Below the pieces are notes generated by a model. It had not been told where the DNA came from and made no database searches. It worked only from the letters and a program-made list of their open reading frames with translations. This document shows, piece by piece, positions 50,205 through 62,671 of a DNA stretch of 64,000 nt. This DNA is from Megalonaias nervosa (Eukaryota > Mollusca > Bivalvia > Unionida > Unionidae). Positions within the stretch are counted from its first letter, which is position 1. The number at the start of each line of letters is the position of its first letter. The translations under genes were made by a program, and so were the position numbers. Location of the stretch: NCBI GenBank assembly GCA_016617855.1, contig JAECUM010010941.1:20034-84033 (forward strand), written 5' to 3'.

Positions 50205-51503
50205 ATGACAACACAATGGTTTATAGACGTTGCGAAAGACTTTTATGATAATATTTTAAACCCTAAAATAGATGTCGAAGACAAGTCACTAGCGGCACGT
50301 GTAATAAATACCAGAAAAAAATTTTCAATTCCAATGATAAACTCTCCATTGTCAGAAGAAGAAAAAATTTTGTTCGTGTTATGCATATGCGAGGACCACA
50401 ACTAAAAGAAGCAATAGAAAACTTTGATATTATAGGCAGATACTGTTATCCTGATGATTGTCTGGCGGAACATAAACAAGTTGAAATCCTGCTAAAAAAA
50501 TATTGCTCGAGCTTGATTTGGAAAATTTAGATTTGATAATAAAATCGAACTTAATAAAAGAGCGAGCTTACGCTGGAAGAGAAGATATAAAGAAAAGTGT
50601 AGAAGTTAGACATGATAGTCTCGACAGACTAGCCGAATCTAGTGTAATAGGAATAAAAAGGAGCAAGAAGTTATACAATAGTTTTGCAAAACGAATCATT
50701 TTTAAATATCTCGGCATGTACTACCACGACAAAGAAACCCCAATTAAAATCGTCACTATGACACCAGACATGGAGTTAATTATTAAAGCCTTCGCAAATG
50801 CAATTGTGCCAATGATACGTAAAAAGAGACCCAAAATTTGATCCGATTATTGTTGACAGGTCTCTAAAGATCATCAAAAATCTTGACAATGAAATTAGTA
50901 AACTCAATGATGATGAGCGAGAAAACTTTTTTTTTAGAGAAGTCGATCAAACAAGGTTGGTAGAAAAGTCTGATTCTTATCACGACATAGGTGAAGCAGA
51001 CGATATTCCATTTCCATCAATCCAAACGCTCTAGACAATTGTCATTACGAAATTATTACAATGAGGTCGAGAAAATACTCACAAAATCATATGAAAAATT
51101 ATTGCATAAAGTAAATGCTTTTACTCGTCTTAATATTCTTGGACAAAACACACTACGAAAATTAATGCTAGCAAATTTCGTAGTCGCATATGCAATTATC
51201 AGATAACATCTTGTTCTCAAAAATTTCACGTTAGATCAGTTGAGTTTAGTATTAGGGTATATTGATGAAACAGAAAGCGATTACAGTAATTTGGTGAACG
51301 AAAAAAATCTGTATGAGAGTGAAGTAGGAGACAGGTTTGATTCCTATAGTTGGTTAAAGAAAAATGAAGTAGCTACAGACGATCGATATAAAGATACTTC
51401 GTCAGATGTTTATGACAAGTATAGAAATTTTATAGATGACAATCAAGAATTCCGCGAGTTTCTTGATTCAATTGTTGGTACTAGAACGTTTATTATTGTG
51501 TAA
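50205..51503 (+). pseudogene. Helical hypothetical protein downstream of fibre (element B)
   Basis: The start at 50,205 (MTTQWFIDVAKDFYDNILNP) is well supported: it keeps TATAAAATAATG at the start. Further parts are at 50,503-50,841, 50,991-51,206 and 51,240-51,503 in shifting frames. Conserved blocks include RQLSLRNYYNEVEKIL and YIDETESDYSNLVNEKN. About 430 codons. No family recognised. Confidence 0.5.
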
Positions 51504-51514
51504 AAAATTGTATA

Positions 51515-52057
51515 ATGAAAAAACAGATCGTCGATTTCAATCATATTTCAGAAGAAATTCCAAAACAGGATGTTGATGCCCTATTACAATATTATACATT
51601 TTATCATAAAAACCTTTGGTGCGTAAAACAATGTTACAAGTATTATAGTAGAATACTTCTAGTAATATCATATTTGCCATTACTGATGACAGGCTGCGGT
51701 ATAATTTCAAGTGGGGCATCATTAAATCCGTTTCTGTTAATTATGTCCGGTGTCGGCGTTTCTCTTTCAACGGCGTGTAAAACTATTGAACCAAGACTTG
51801 AGACTAAAAAAAAAAATGTTTGTAAAACGGCGAGTATCACCTTTAAAAAATTACTTGATCAAATACGATCTTACTTGCGAGGTGTAAAATATGATATGGA
51901 CGACTTAATACGCGAATTTCGTATTATTGACAGTATGTTAACAGATATCTTACCAATGAGAATTAGCAAGTACGAGAGCAACTATAATAAAATATACGGT
52001 AATAATACGACGTCTCACTTACCTTCTTATCCCGGCGAATACATCTCTGCAGAATGA
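51515..52057 (+). CDS. Two-transmembrane-segment protein reading into the TIR (element B)
   Basis: An unbroken frame of 180 codons. After a Tyr/Cys-rich stretch (LWCVKQCYKYYSRIL) come two hydrophobic segments (VISYLPLLMTGCGIISSGAS and LLIMSGVGVSLSTAC), then a charged helical region with VKYDMDDLIREFRIID. The last ten residues or so are encoded inside the right TIR (from 52,020). It is likely a membrane protein of the virion or host membranes. The family is not recognised. Confidence 0.6.
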   Translation: MKKQIVDFNHISEEIPKQDVDALLQYYTFYHKNLWCVKQCYKYYSRILLVISYLPLLMTGCGIISSGASLNPFLLIMSGVGVSLSTACKTIEPRLETKKKNVCKTASITFKKLLDQIRSYLRGVKYDMDDLIREFRIIDSMLTDILPMRISKYESNYNKIYGNNTTSHLPSYPGEYISAE

Positions 52058-52394
52058 CCTTTTATACAGCCTTGCTTAAATTTCCAGAAATTTCCGATCA
52101 CGTGATTTTCGAGAAAATTCACAGAGATTCTGCTATGTTAATCTCCTACGTCATCCTCCAGAAATTTCGAGACTGCTTTCCGGACGCAGCACAAATATTG
52201 TACAGACTAGCAATATATCCCATATGCACAGACTGAGTAACATGTACATTTCCTGCGCTATAAAATGTCAACATAGAAAGATTTTTTTTTTTTTTTTAGA
52301 GGGAAAGGAAGCCTAAAATCTAGAAAGTCAACATAAAAACGTTTTTGGAGGGAAAGGAAGCTTAAATCTAGAAACACTATTTTCATCTGCTACT
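52020..52394. repeat. Right TIR of element B
   Basis: Inverted copy of 36,149-36,537, starting TACCTTCTTATCCCGG and ending CATCTGCTACT. A poly-T expansion lies at 52,282-52,297. Confidence 0.93.
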
Positions 52395-52400
52395 GCCGCT
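52395..52400. repeat. Right target-site duplication of element B (GCCGCT)
   Basis: Identical to 36,143-36,148. Confidence 0.92.
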
Positions 52401-54547
52401 TACCATGCAACAAAACAAATTGGACAATACTGTTACACATCTCTACGATGATAATAATTGCCATTCTGAATGGTTTAACATTTTATTGTGATCTTCATCT
52501 CTTTTTTCGAAAGCATTGTATTATTTATTTTTTCAAAACCTGCTTTAACTGGCTATCATATATACACCGTTTGACTTGCTATCATATTGTAGCGGAATAC
52601 TCCCTCGGTTATACAGCCCTGAGTCTCGTTATCTCGGGTTCTTTAGGATAGGTCTTGTATTTCGAGTGATACCCCGCTGAATCTGCCTGAGGACTGGCAC
52701 TCCAGAGTGTGACAGATTTCTACCTCAGCGAGATACCGTCTTATTCCTCGCCTCTTGTCGCCGACTGTGTCACAGTCTTGGTCGCAGTCGCCGACTGTGT
52801 CGCAGAACGTGTCGCAGGGTCGCCGACTTGTCACAGGGTCGCCGACTGGGTCGCAGTCACCGTCTGGGTTGCAGGGTCGCCGACTGGGTCGCAGGCATGT
52901 CGCATGGTCGCCGACTGGTCGCAGGGTTGTCGCCGAGTTGCCTCGTTATCCGATCGAGATCAATAGAGAGAGACGACAGTGTGAAATGGTGAAAGAAGAG
53001 CTATCCCCAGCCAAAAACTTATATTACCGTAAGATCTCTGCGTTTCTTGACGAAACTTGTAGCGCCGGGCTTTGGTCTACGAAAGACCTTGTCCCTATTC
53101 TTTTCCGATTCCCAGGCCTGGCTCTCTCCTGCCTAACGTAATACAACCAAGTGTGCTTGCTCTGGCGGGTCGTTATACTGCTACGCTGCAGGGGGGCGTT
53201 TTCACACTAAGCCACTTTTTAACACACCACCTAGCAGCCACAGTTGGCCCGTATATATACCCAGGCGGAATCACTTGACCCAACACTAAGACGTTAGATG
53301 GCACTACAAAGCCCGCCAAATATTTAAAATCATAACATAAACTTTAACGAAACGAAATATTAAAGAACGAAACGAAAATTGAAGTTCATGGATGGATATT
53401 GGAGAAGTTGAAAAGTTAATCAATCCGGATTATTTGAATCTGTTCGCATTTGGCTCGCTAATAACACTCATACTAATATCTGAAATTTGTTTCGTTTCTT
53501 ATGAACGAATAATTAGTACCTCTTACTCAACCACTATATTTTTAATGCCTATGAACAATGCTAATACAAATATCACAATAGTCCAAACGGAAGAGGCAGT
53601 AAAATCAGTTACTGTTGTATAACATAAGCTGTAACTTTCTAAACGTATCAAGTACCTCATTTATATCCTACGTACCTCATTTATATCATGTGTGCCTCAT
53701 TTATATCCTGCTCTACCAACTGATAATTGTAGAAGAACTAAATATCAGAACATGGATAGAAAAGTGGACCAATGAATCGTATTTTTGAATATGTTGGTAA
53801 TAAAGGAGCTAACAAAATTTCAGAATCGCAAAACATACTGATTACAATAGAAAACAGACTTAGATGCATAGGATTTAATTAGACAGAGCTTATCATTTGT
53901 TATTCAAACATTACAAACCGGAAGGAAAAGTAGATGAAATTGAATAATATTTATATCCAATTAAACTGAAGATGAAATGGTGTTTTGTTAAAGTGGTGTG
54001 GATACAGTAGAGAGTCACACTTAACGTTACAATAACACTTGTCTACAATTAAAATGCTTCCGAAATTAATGTAGTCAGACTTTACTAATTCTGGGTTACT
54101 GAGAACGAAATGATGCCTAAAATTGTTGATTGGCTCCAGTTTTAAAGATATGATACTTGGTGATGATATATACGACCCTTAACTTGGCAATGCCGGAGGA
54201 TAAGTGAGTTATAAAAGGAGGGGATCTCAATTTAAACCAAAAAAAACTAAAATACATCTTTGACTGGATCTTTGAATAAATCTATGAATGGGATTGAACA
54301 GTACTTGCTTTATAGGCAAAACAATGAATGATGCAATCTGAAGCTGGTATTCTGTCATACATGATATGAATTGCATCATATTATTCCCAGAAGTCATGGA
54401 TGATGCAATCATAACTAAGCTTACGTCACTCTGCGGAACAAATTGCCCTATATCAGCTCTAGAAATCATTCAGTGTCGAGCTCTCTTATTTGTCAGTGTT
54501 TGATTTTGCAAAGGGACACATTTCTGTTTAACCAAAGTGGGCAGAGA
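52401..54547. other. Intergenic region right of element B
   Basis: Contains a GTCGCCGACTG-type minisatellite at about 52,757-52,935 and a short plus-strand frame (53,392-53,622) with one hydrophobic stretch (FAFGSLITLILISEICFVSY). A triple CCTCATTTATATC repeat lies at 53,652-53,710. No host gene is supported. The last 350 bp may belong to the upstream part of the multicopy gene that follows. Confidence 0.35.
52757..52935. repeat. Minisatellite, unit about 19-20 bp
   Basis: Imperfect copies of GTCGCCGACTGNGTCGCAG. Confidence 0.8.
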
Positions 54548-56221
54548 TGCCTCGTACTTGTGTGAACAATGCAGATAACTTCTGCTATGTTTTTGGTGAA
54601 GTGACTTTTGCATAGCAAAAGCGCAGTATAACCACTATGGTTAAGAAAGCTTAAAACCTTTATTTTGGCTCCAAAATTGGAGATCAGGGCAAGAGGTGGG
54701 CCTCACACATATGCTGAAACACTTGTGCGACAAATCGTTGCCAGTGGTTGAACAGGAAAAGGTAATCTATGCCTTTTGCAGCGCCAATGATTTGGAGACA
54801 GCCAACAGATCATATCAGCAATTGTTACTTCTGCATGGTGACTCCAGTTGGGAAAGGTGTGTCAAAGAAGAAAAGTGGACTGTGCATTATACAAGCATTC
54901 CATCAGTTAGACTGCGGGCTCCTGATGCACTAGAATCATTCTCACTTGAGCCAGACAAGGAAGAGGAAGAGGATGAAACGTCTAGTCCTGAACCATCAAT
55001 GTCACATGACCCTTATTTTCTCCCATCCTCCTCCCCTGAACCTCACCTCATAATACAAAGAGAACTGAATGACCTTGTCAGGGATTTGGAACTATCCAAG
55101 AAGTAAGGTAGAGCTGTTTGGACTCCAGACTACAGCTGTGGAATCTCCTGGCAGGTGAGGTTAGGGTTTCAATGTTTCGTGACCGTCAAACGGATTTTGT
55201 CCCATTATTCTTCATGCAAGGTGATCTTGTAGCCTGCAAAAACATCGATGGTGTGATGGCAGCCCGCAACATTGTTCATGATCAAGATGAGTGGAGACTG
55301 TTCAATGATTCATCAAAGACGAGTCTTAAATCTGTTTTGCTGCATAATGGCAATGTTTTGTCATCAATTACAGTTGGTCATTCAGTCCAAATGAAGGAAA
55401 CCAATGAAAACATAAAACAACTTTGAGGTGCATCAACTTTGCCCAACATCAGTGGCAGCTTTGTGGCGATTTGCAGGTTCTTGCTCTCTTGCTTGGTCTG
55501 CAGACTGGATACACAAACTACTGCTGTTTTCTTTGTGAAATGGATAGTCGTGCGAGAGATTCCTACTACATTAATAGAGATTGGCCACTCCGACAGTAAT
55601 TGGGGCCTGGGAGGAAAAGTGTTCAGCATCCACCACTTGTTGAATCAAGGACAATTTTGTAATCAACTCTTGTACATCAAGCTGGGTCTGATGAAGAACT
55701 TTGCCAAGGCCAAGGACAAAATACAAGCAGCTTTCAAGTACCTCAGTGGAATATTTCCAATGTTAAGTGAAGCTAAGACAAAGGAAGGTGTCTTTGTTGG
55801 TCCTCAGATTTGCGAACTTCTTTGAGTTGATGCATTTGACTGTGCACTGCGTCCAAGCAAGAAAACGACGGCATAGAAAACTTTCCAGTTAGTGGCAACA
55901 AATTTTCTCGGAAACAACAAGGCCGACAACTACAGGGAGTTGGTGGAATACCTCCTAAAGGCACACAGAAGCCTTGGTTGCAACATGTCACTAGCGATGT
56001 ATGTTTTTGCACTCTCATCTATATTATTTCTACCGAACTGCGGAGCAGTGAGCGACGAGCACGTCGAGCGATTTCACCAGGACATCGCAACAATGGCGAA
56101 ACGCTATCAGGGCAAATGGAGGCAATCAATGCTTGCAGACTATTGCTGGACAGTGACAAGAGATGCTTCGTTTAATGAATACAAGAGACAAGCCAAGAAG
56201 CGCCTAGTAGACACTGAATAA
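54548..56221 (+). pseudogene. Pseudogene of a widespread multicopy metazoan gene family
   Basis: The start at 54,548 gives MPRTCVNNADNFCYVFGEV, then a stop at about 54,617. The frames that follow hold MFRDRQTDFVPLFFMQGDLV and NRDWPLR-type segments. The best part is the end: NFLGNNKADNYRELVEYLLK, NCGAVSDEHVERFHQDIATM and KRYQGKWRQSMLADYCWTVT. This combination is known to me from a high-copy uncharacterised family in insects, spiders and other invertebrates, whose spread suggests mobility. At least four frame breaks and stops are present. Confidence 0.65.

Positions 56222-56223
<2 letters not shown>

Positions 56224-56303
<80 letters not shown>
56224..56303. repeat. (AT)n microsatellite
   Basis: About 80 bp of AT. 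Confidence 0.95.
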
Positions 56304-56305
<2 letters not shown>

Positions 56306-57730
56306 ATTGTTTGCCTTCTGTTTCATAATAAATTTTATTTATATAACCCTTTTGCTGTTTTTTTCTTAGTGTGTTACATAAATAGGACAGGTGAAATATT
56401 ATCATGTAAAGCAACCATAAACACATGAAAAGACCTTGGTTTACAATTTATGATTAAAATTCTACCATCTACACAATATACATGGATGTAAAATGTAAAA
56501 ATTTAAATATCTTGGAAACAGTAGCCAATCAATTGTTTTAATTGTCATATTTGAATTCATCACATCAAAATCCATAATACATAGCACATTTTATCTCTGA
56601 AGCAGACGACTTAATCTTAGGAAGTAATTCTATAGATTCCAAGATTAATATAAATTTGTATAGAAGACCAGACGTGCGTTACTGAGAAAAGTTCAACTGC
56701 ATTCCTGTTGATCATTTCCTCATCGTCCTACTCCTTTACATACTGATTTGCATATTATATTACATAGCACCCTCTCTGTTAGTATTGGTGCTAAAATATC
56801 ATTTTTGTGCTCACATACCTGGAATTTAATTTATAAGGCATATTTATTTATGGTCTTCTAATTTCACATGGTGCACATCATAACTCAGGAAAACCCAATG
56901 GTAACTATATGATTGTGTCTATATTTATTTACAATTACCCAGGTACGAAAATCAATCCTAGTGTTCGAACTTTTAGCTTCAGGAGTATAGTGATTGTATA
57001 TATTGGTTGAACACTTACTCTGGGACAGGACATATGTCGGATGTGATTGTCTTTCTTACTACAATTTATTTTCCTTCCTTCGTATAAATATCTACATTGA
57101 ATTAATTATTAAGACTACTATATTTCACAATATTGCTCGGTAGGATTTCGGCTTCTTCATGTTGATCTTCGTTTAACCAATAACTTGATGAACAGGTTGA
57201 TACCGTTGCGGAACATGTATGGTACGTGTGTTGCAAATAAAATGCAGATTATATTCGTAATTTACTGGATCTCTGTACTTCTGTGTATTGGGATCATGTT
57301 ATTGAACTTTGCTTTCAGTTATTTTTCTATCGCCTATGTAACATAGGTGAGAAACACAGTTTGGATTTTTTAATCCTAATTATTGAAGCAACGAATGTGT
57401 GTTTGGCTTTCTTATTGTCCAGGATAAAACTGTTTCGTAAAGGTAGTGTTATGAATGTGTCAAGTTTTGTTTGAATAGGATCAGTGATGCTCTCAAAATC
57501 ATAATAAAGAGCATACTGAACTTTTAATTGTTATTGATAGATTTTTAATTTTACGACTGAACCTTCATTAGGCATCACATTGATCGAGGTGTTTATGATG
57601 CAACATATTTTTATTTTCTTCTGCATCTGAATTTGAGCTAGAAATGTATGTACACAACATTTGAGCTTTCACAGACAGACTGTCGAATCGTTTTACTGAG
57701 AATCATCATATATGATTCAAATCTTATGTA

Positions 57731-57783
<53 letters not shown>

Positions 57784-59237
57784 AATCCATTTTGAACATT
57801 TGGGAAATAGATCGATATGGTTGTAAGCATAATACTTTTAGACAGGTGAAGATTTATTATTTTTAGATTTCGAATAAGTTTTAACACACGCCAAGTCTAC
57901 CGACCAGGTCCTGGAATTGCTTAACAATTTAGTATCCCATCAGCCGTGGAACATAAACAACGTACAGGCTGTGTCTACCTGATCTTTGGTCTTTTTGTTT
58001 ATCAAAATTTAAGTAAATTGCTTTAAATTGCTTACGAAGTTTATTGAATTTATCTTTGAAATGACCGAAATCCTGTTCCTTTATATTTTGTCTTAAGTCA
58101 AGTAAATTTGGTATATATTGTTCTTGTAAAAAATATTCATTTCTGTTTGTAGTTCAGTCTGCGGGATCTTTTACTATTGTGCTCAGATATATAATTTGAG
58201 AAGAATCATTTATTTCAAGTATTTGTTGGGATTACAAAGTGTTATTTGACCATTTAGACAAGAATTATTTTGGGATTGATGTGATTTTATTTAAACGCAT
58301 TCTGGATTATATCGTTGCTATACATCAATATTGTTGGTACATACATCAACATATACAAGAATATTGGTAAAACAAGACATTTAAGACTCTTCCTACATCA
58401 AAACATTCCAGACTATTGGAATTAATCTCGAACCATTCTGTGTTTCGACTTGTAATAGAGTATTTAGGATTAATTGGGATTTAATTCACAATACTGTTTC
58501 TTTTGAATTATCACTTTGCACCCTACGGAAATAAATTATTTCTTGAAATTTACTAAAACTGTTGGTTTCGCTTTCTATTTTATACTCAGTGTAAGACCAT
58601 AAAGCTTGTAACAAAATATATATAGAATATATGTATAGTATGTACGCTGTATCAATGATATACCACGAGATGTATATATTTTTCATTAAAAGGAAACTAG
58701 GCTTGCTGAGTTTCCTTTTACTGGAAAATTTATAAAACGAGTGTTATATCATTGATACAGCGTACATACTATACATATATTTTATTTATATCACATACAA
58801 ATGCACATATTTTCCCTTTGAACGGAGTTATGATATGCTCTAAGCAACTGTGTATTGACCGAGTGAATTAACTCCTCACATCCCTGCGAATGTGGGTTCT
58901 ATGCATTTTCTTGTTGTTCGCAATCACAAATTGATAAGTTGATTGTTTTATTTTCGAGTTTCTATTTTTATTCACATTTATTAAATCAAATAAGATACAC
59001 TTATGATTTAAACATGAAAGCTGGTTTTTATGAAGAAAGTAGTGCACTTCAAACACGGTTAGCTTTTTGTGCACTGAACATGAACTCTCAGGCATTCACT
59101 TTCTGGCGTATGGAAATTAGCGTGGAATAGAAACTTAGCAAAATGACGAACCAGCAAGAAGTAATTAAAATATTTTAATATATTTACAGTTGATCTAAGT
59201 CATTATTCTGCTTAATTAACATTTCTAAAGACTATAA

Positions 59238-59298
<61 letters not shown>

Positions 59299-59430
59299 CC
59301 TTTGGACGGATTGACTTAACTTTACCATCATTCATAGGTCAAGAGACATCGTCGTGTGACACAAGCGAAAATCCCCAACGCTCGCATTTTCGTGGATTTT
59401 CATCCGTATCTAGCTACGATAATCCAGAGA

Positions 59431-59475
<45 letters not shown>

Positions 59476-59965
59476 TTAAGCACAACAACATCAGCGCATT
59501 AAATACGTTACATCATGTCTACCTCGTAATCGACAAATTTAACTTACAGTATCGACAGGCTATTGGAACTAAGTATCATTGATATTATGAACACCGTAAA
59601 TAGACTCCAAGGAAAGTGTAAACATACGGTTACAACGAACCATATTATTGTAGGTTACTTGGTACAAGTTTAGTTTTAATGTGTCGTCCAGTGCAATTTG
59701 TTTTTCTCTCTCACTCCAGATTTTTGCATCTTTTTCCCTTACGCACGAGACTGAGAGGGGAACGGAAAAAAGAAAGGATTCCGATGAAATGTTGTACCGT
59801 TTTAATTTCATTTAGAAAACATTGACTTTTAATACATGTTATCATTATTTTCGGATTTCATTTATAATTAATGAGTAGAAATTCATAATTGATCTATATG
59901 TCTGCAGTTGAAAGTATGTTTATATACTCGTATTATTGCGCCATGGGCATATCACAATTTGATAT
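56304..59965. other. Intergenic region with simple repeats
   Basis: AT-rich with no supported gene. Holds (GT)n at 57,729-57,781, the hairpin element at 58,610-58,790, (TC)n at 59,241-59,296 and (GA)n at 59,429-59,473. Short frames such as 57,283-57,474 have no supporting features. Confidence 0.4.
58610..58790. repeat. Hairpin (MITE-like) element of about 180 bp
   Basis: The arm ATGTATAGTATGTACGCTGT at 58,629-58,665 is mirrored exactly by 58,741-58,778. A second, inner hairpin with AAAAGGAAACT and AGTTTCCTTTT lies in the loop. The flanks are AT-rich, so the target duplication cannot be seen. Confidence 0.7.
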
Positions 59966-60273
59966 GACCGCTCTGGTGGCCTAGTGGTTAGAGCGTCCGC
60001 CTCGGATGCGGGAGGTCGTGCGTTCGATCCCCGGCCGAGTCATACCGAAGACTTACAAAAATGGTACTAACAGCTGCCTCGCTTGGCGCTCAGCATTAAG
60101 AGGTTAGTGTTAAGACTGGTTGGCCTGGTGTCAAGATAATGTGACTGGGTGGGACATCATGTTACATGTCTGCGGCATGATGCCCCAGTGCTAGACATCA
60201 CTATAAACTGCCACACTGCAGACATCGTAGCGATATGACTGAAAAATTGTTAAAGCTACGTTAAAAATCCAAA

Positions 60274-60275
<2 letters not shown>
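59966..60275 (+). repeat. tRNA-derived SINE
   Basis: The head has a tRNA-like A box (TGGCCTAGTGG) and B box (GTTCGATCC at 60,022-60,030). A 220-bp unique body and a TTAAAAATCC-(CA)n tail follow. The long body and the tail exclude a plain tRNA gene. Similar SINEs are common in molluscs, in my recollection. Confidence 0.8.
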
Positions 60276-60507
<232 letters not shown>

Positions 60508-61639
60508 GGGTACATGATTTTATCTAATTTGTATAATTTTTATTCATGGTTGTAAATTAAACAGAATATTTATATTTATATTTACATTTTGCATACGTGA
60601 CTGGTGTGGGTTAAGAGCATAGTATTTCACAGGATCTATAATAGATGCTTACGTATGTGTTGACAGTTATTAATAATAATCTTAATAATAAAACTTAATG
60701 GTGCCTATGACCTAACATCTCATTGGCTGATGAGGTTTCAACGTTTCTAAAAGAATTCAGTAACTTCCCATTGGTTGAGCTAAGTCACATTAATAGGCCA
60801 GTTCTACGCAAAATGATTAGTTACCTCCGTCGGGTTGGGTCTATTGCAAAATATATGTAAAGAGAGAACTGAGTAATCCGTTTCAGTCCGATTTTTAGAG
60901 TTATTCTCATTTCTTGTGCTCCTGTTCTCAGTCTGCAACGAGTTTCATATTGTACTTAGATATTATTCGAGAGGAATTGCATTTGCTTGGACTGTTAAGT
61001 TAAAATTGAAAGTGCTCAATATTTGGAATACAATATTATTCTGGAACTGTAGTGAACTAGTCGAAGGACTCGAGATTTTTACGGAACAGTAATTTCCGGT
61101 TTTAAATTCATTCATTTAGGACTTTCATAGAATTTTATCAGGATTATACTGGATTCACATCATAATTCTGTAAGTTCTTCTCAGTTTTCATTTATGACTT
61201 TGACCATTAAATTCTTTGTTAAGATTTACAAAACCTGTTGGTTTTGCTTCTTTGTGTTTCATAGTTTCTGACCAAAGGGTCATAACAGAAATTGGGGGCT
61301 CGTCAGCGGATACGACTTTCAGAGAAATTGGAAATGTTTTGAAATTTGAATTCATTTTATTTCGGAATTTTCTTAGTTCCTTGGTTTTTATTTTACATAG
61401 TGAAATCGACAAGCTTTCACAATGTCATCTAAGTCAGAAAACTTTATTTTAAATCCTAACCAGGAACGGTTTAGTCCTTGAAAAAGGATGAATTGTTCTA
61501 ACTTGCCAGACCAAATGATCTTTCGGAGTGAAAGACATTTTTGTTAAAACAAGAAATAAAAGTATTTTGGTTGAACATCTAATAGAAAAGAATATTTTCG
61601 ATAAAGGGACATTGGGTTTTATTAGTAAGGCTTCAAATC

Positions 61640-62570
61640 AAAATTGAAATTAATATACAAGAATTAAATGAAGTTAAGGAAGCTCGAGCTTCAAAAAGTA
61701 AGAGAGAGAGAGACAAATTTTTAGAAGAAAACGAATTGGAGATGAAATTACAATTGCAAATGCAGGAGAAAGAAAGATGTAGCAATGCGAATGAAATTGT
61801 AAATTCCAAAAGAAGAAAGAGAGATGGAAATGCAAATAAAATTAAAAAAAAAAAGAATTAGATCTTGCAAACTGAAAGCACCCTACTCATGAAGGTGCAG
61901 CTTTTGATGTTACAAAAATATTAGATTAATAACTCATTTTACGGAAAAAGACCTAGATCAATATTTTTCACATTTTGAAAGAAAAAGAACCGCTAATTTA
62001 AAATGACCAAGAGAGCACTGGACTTTGTTATTACAGAGTGTATTTATTGGCAGAGCTAGTGAGGTTTATACTTACCTCTCAGTAGAATCAAGCGCTGATT
62101 ATGGTTTGATCAAGGAATGTATCTTGAAAGGTTATGAATTGGTATCTAAGGTATATTGACAGAGGTTTCGAAATTGCAAACAAGAAAATAGACAAAGCCA
62201 TGTCGTGTTAGCTAGGGAACGGAACAACTATTTGACAGGTGGTGTTATCTAAACAGATTAATAATGATTATGACAAACGTAGGCAACTCATATTAGTCGA
62301 AGGGTTCAAGAATAGCGTACATTAGTGACGCAAAAAGTTGCCTTGATGAACACCAGATAGATTCATTAGAAAATGTTACTTGTATGGTTGACGAGTATTT
62401 TTTGGGTCATAAAGTTTTATTTGTTGATACGTTTTCCTCTCATCAGCTAGTTAATAAGAAACCAAATCAGTCTCAATCGAGTACTTGCAAATTTCAGTCT
62501 GAACAGCTAAAAGAATCCAACGTCTGATAAGAATGATCAGAAATCCGGGCATGTCATTTCTGATTGATTT
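61640..62570 (+). pseudogene. gag: Gag-like fragment of the retroelement
   Basis: A charged coiled N-terminal part is followed by DLDQYFSHFERKRTANL, HWTLLLQSVFIGRASEVYTY and SADYGLIKECILKGYELVSK, a capsid region typical of this Gypsy lineage and related to the SCAN domain. Multiple stops and frameshifts. Confidence 0.65.
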
Positions 62571-62671
62571 AAGTGAAAAATAAGCCACAGAATAAAGACA
62601 GAGTAGTTACAAATACTCTTCTTTCTCATAGGTCAAGGTCATAGTCATGTGTTGGAAACAATACAATTGTT

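Larger units (their letters stand above)
36149..52394. mobile_element. Polinton/Maverick element B, complete (16.2 kb)
   Basis: The ends are AGTAGTAGATAAAAATAG on the left and, inverted, AGTAGCAGATGAAAATAG on the right. They are flanked by a perfect 6-bp duplication, GCCGCT. TIRs are 389 and 375 bp. It contains the same gene set as element A plus polymerase B, HNH endonuclease, PLA2-integrase and a zinc-ribbon gene. Most genes are split by one or more frameshifts, several of them in homopolymer runs. The two TIRs differ at about a dozen sites by eye, so the insertion is not very recent. Confidence 0.96.

Noticed and set aside
52757..52935. CRISPR-like array
   Set aside because: Units are contiguous imperfect copies without spacers, in a eukaryotic context; it is a minisatellite.
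53392..53622. Small membrane protein gene
   Set aside because: One hydrophobic stretch only, no conserved motif, no neighbour context; left as an unassigned frame.
54227..54469. Minus-strand open frame of 80 codons
   Set aside because: No supporting feature; it overlaps the upstream part of the multicopy gene family on the other strand.
59966..60040. Possible tRNA gene
   Set aside because: A and B boxes are present, but the 3' side continues into a long SINE body with a CA tail and the acceptor arms do not pair well.
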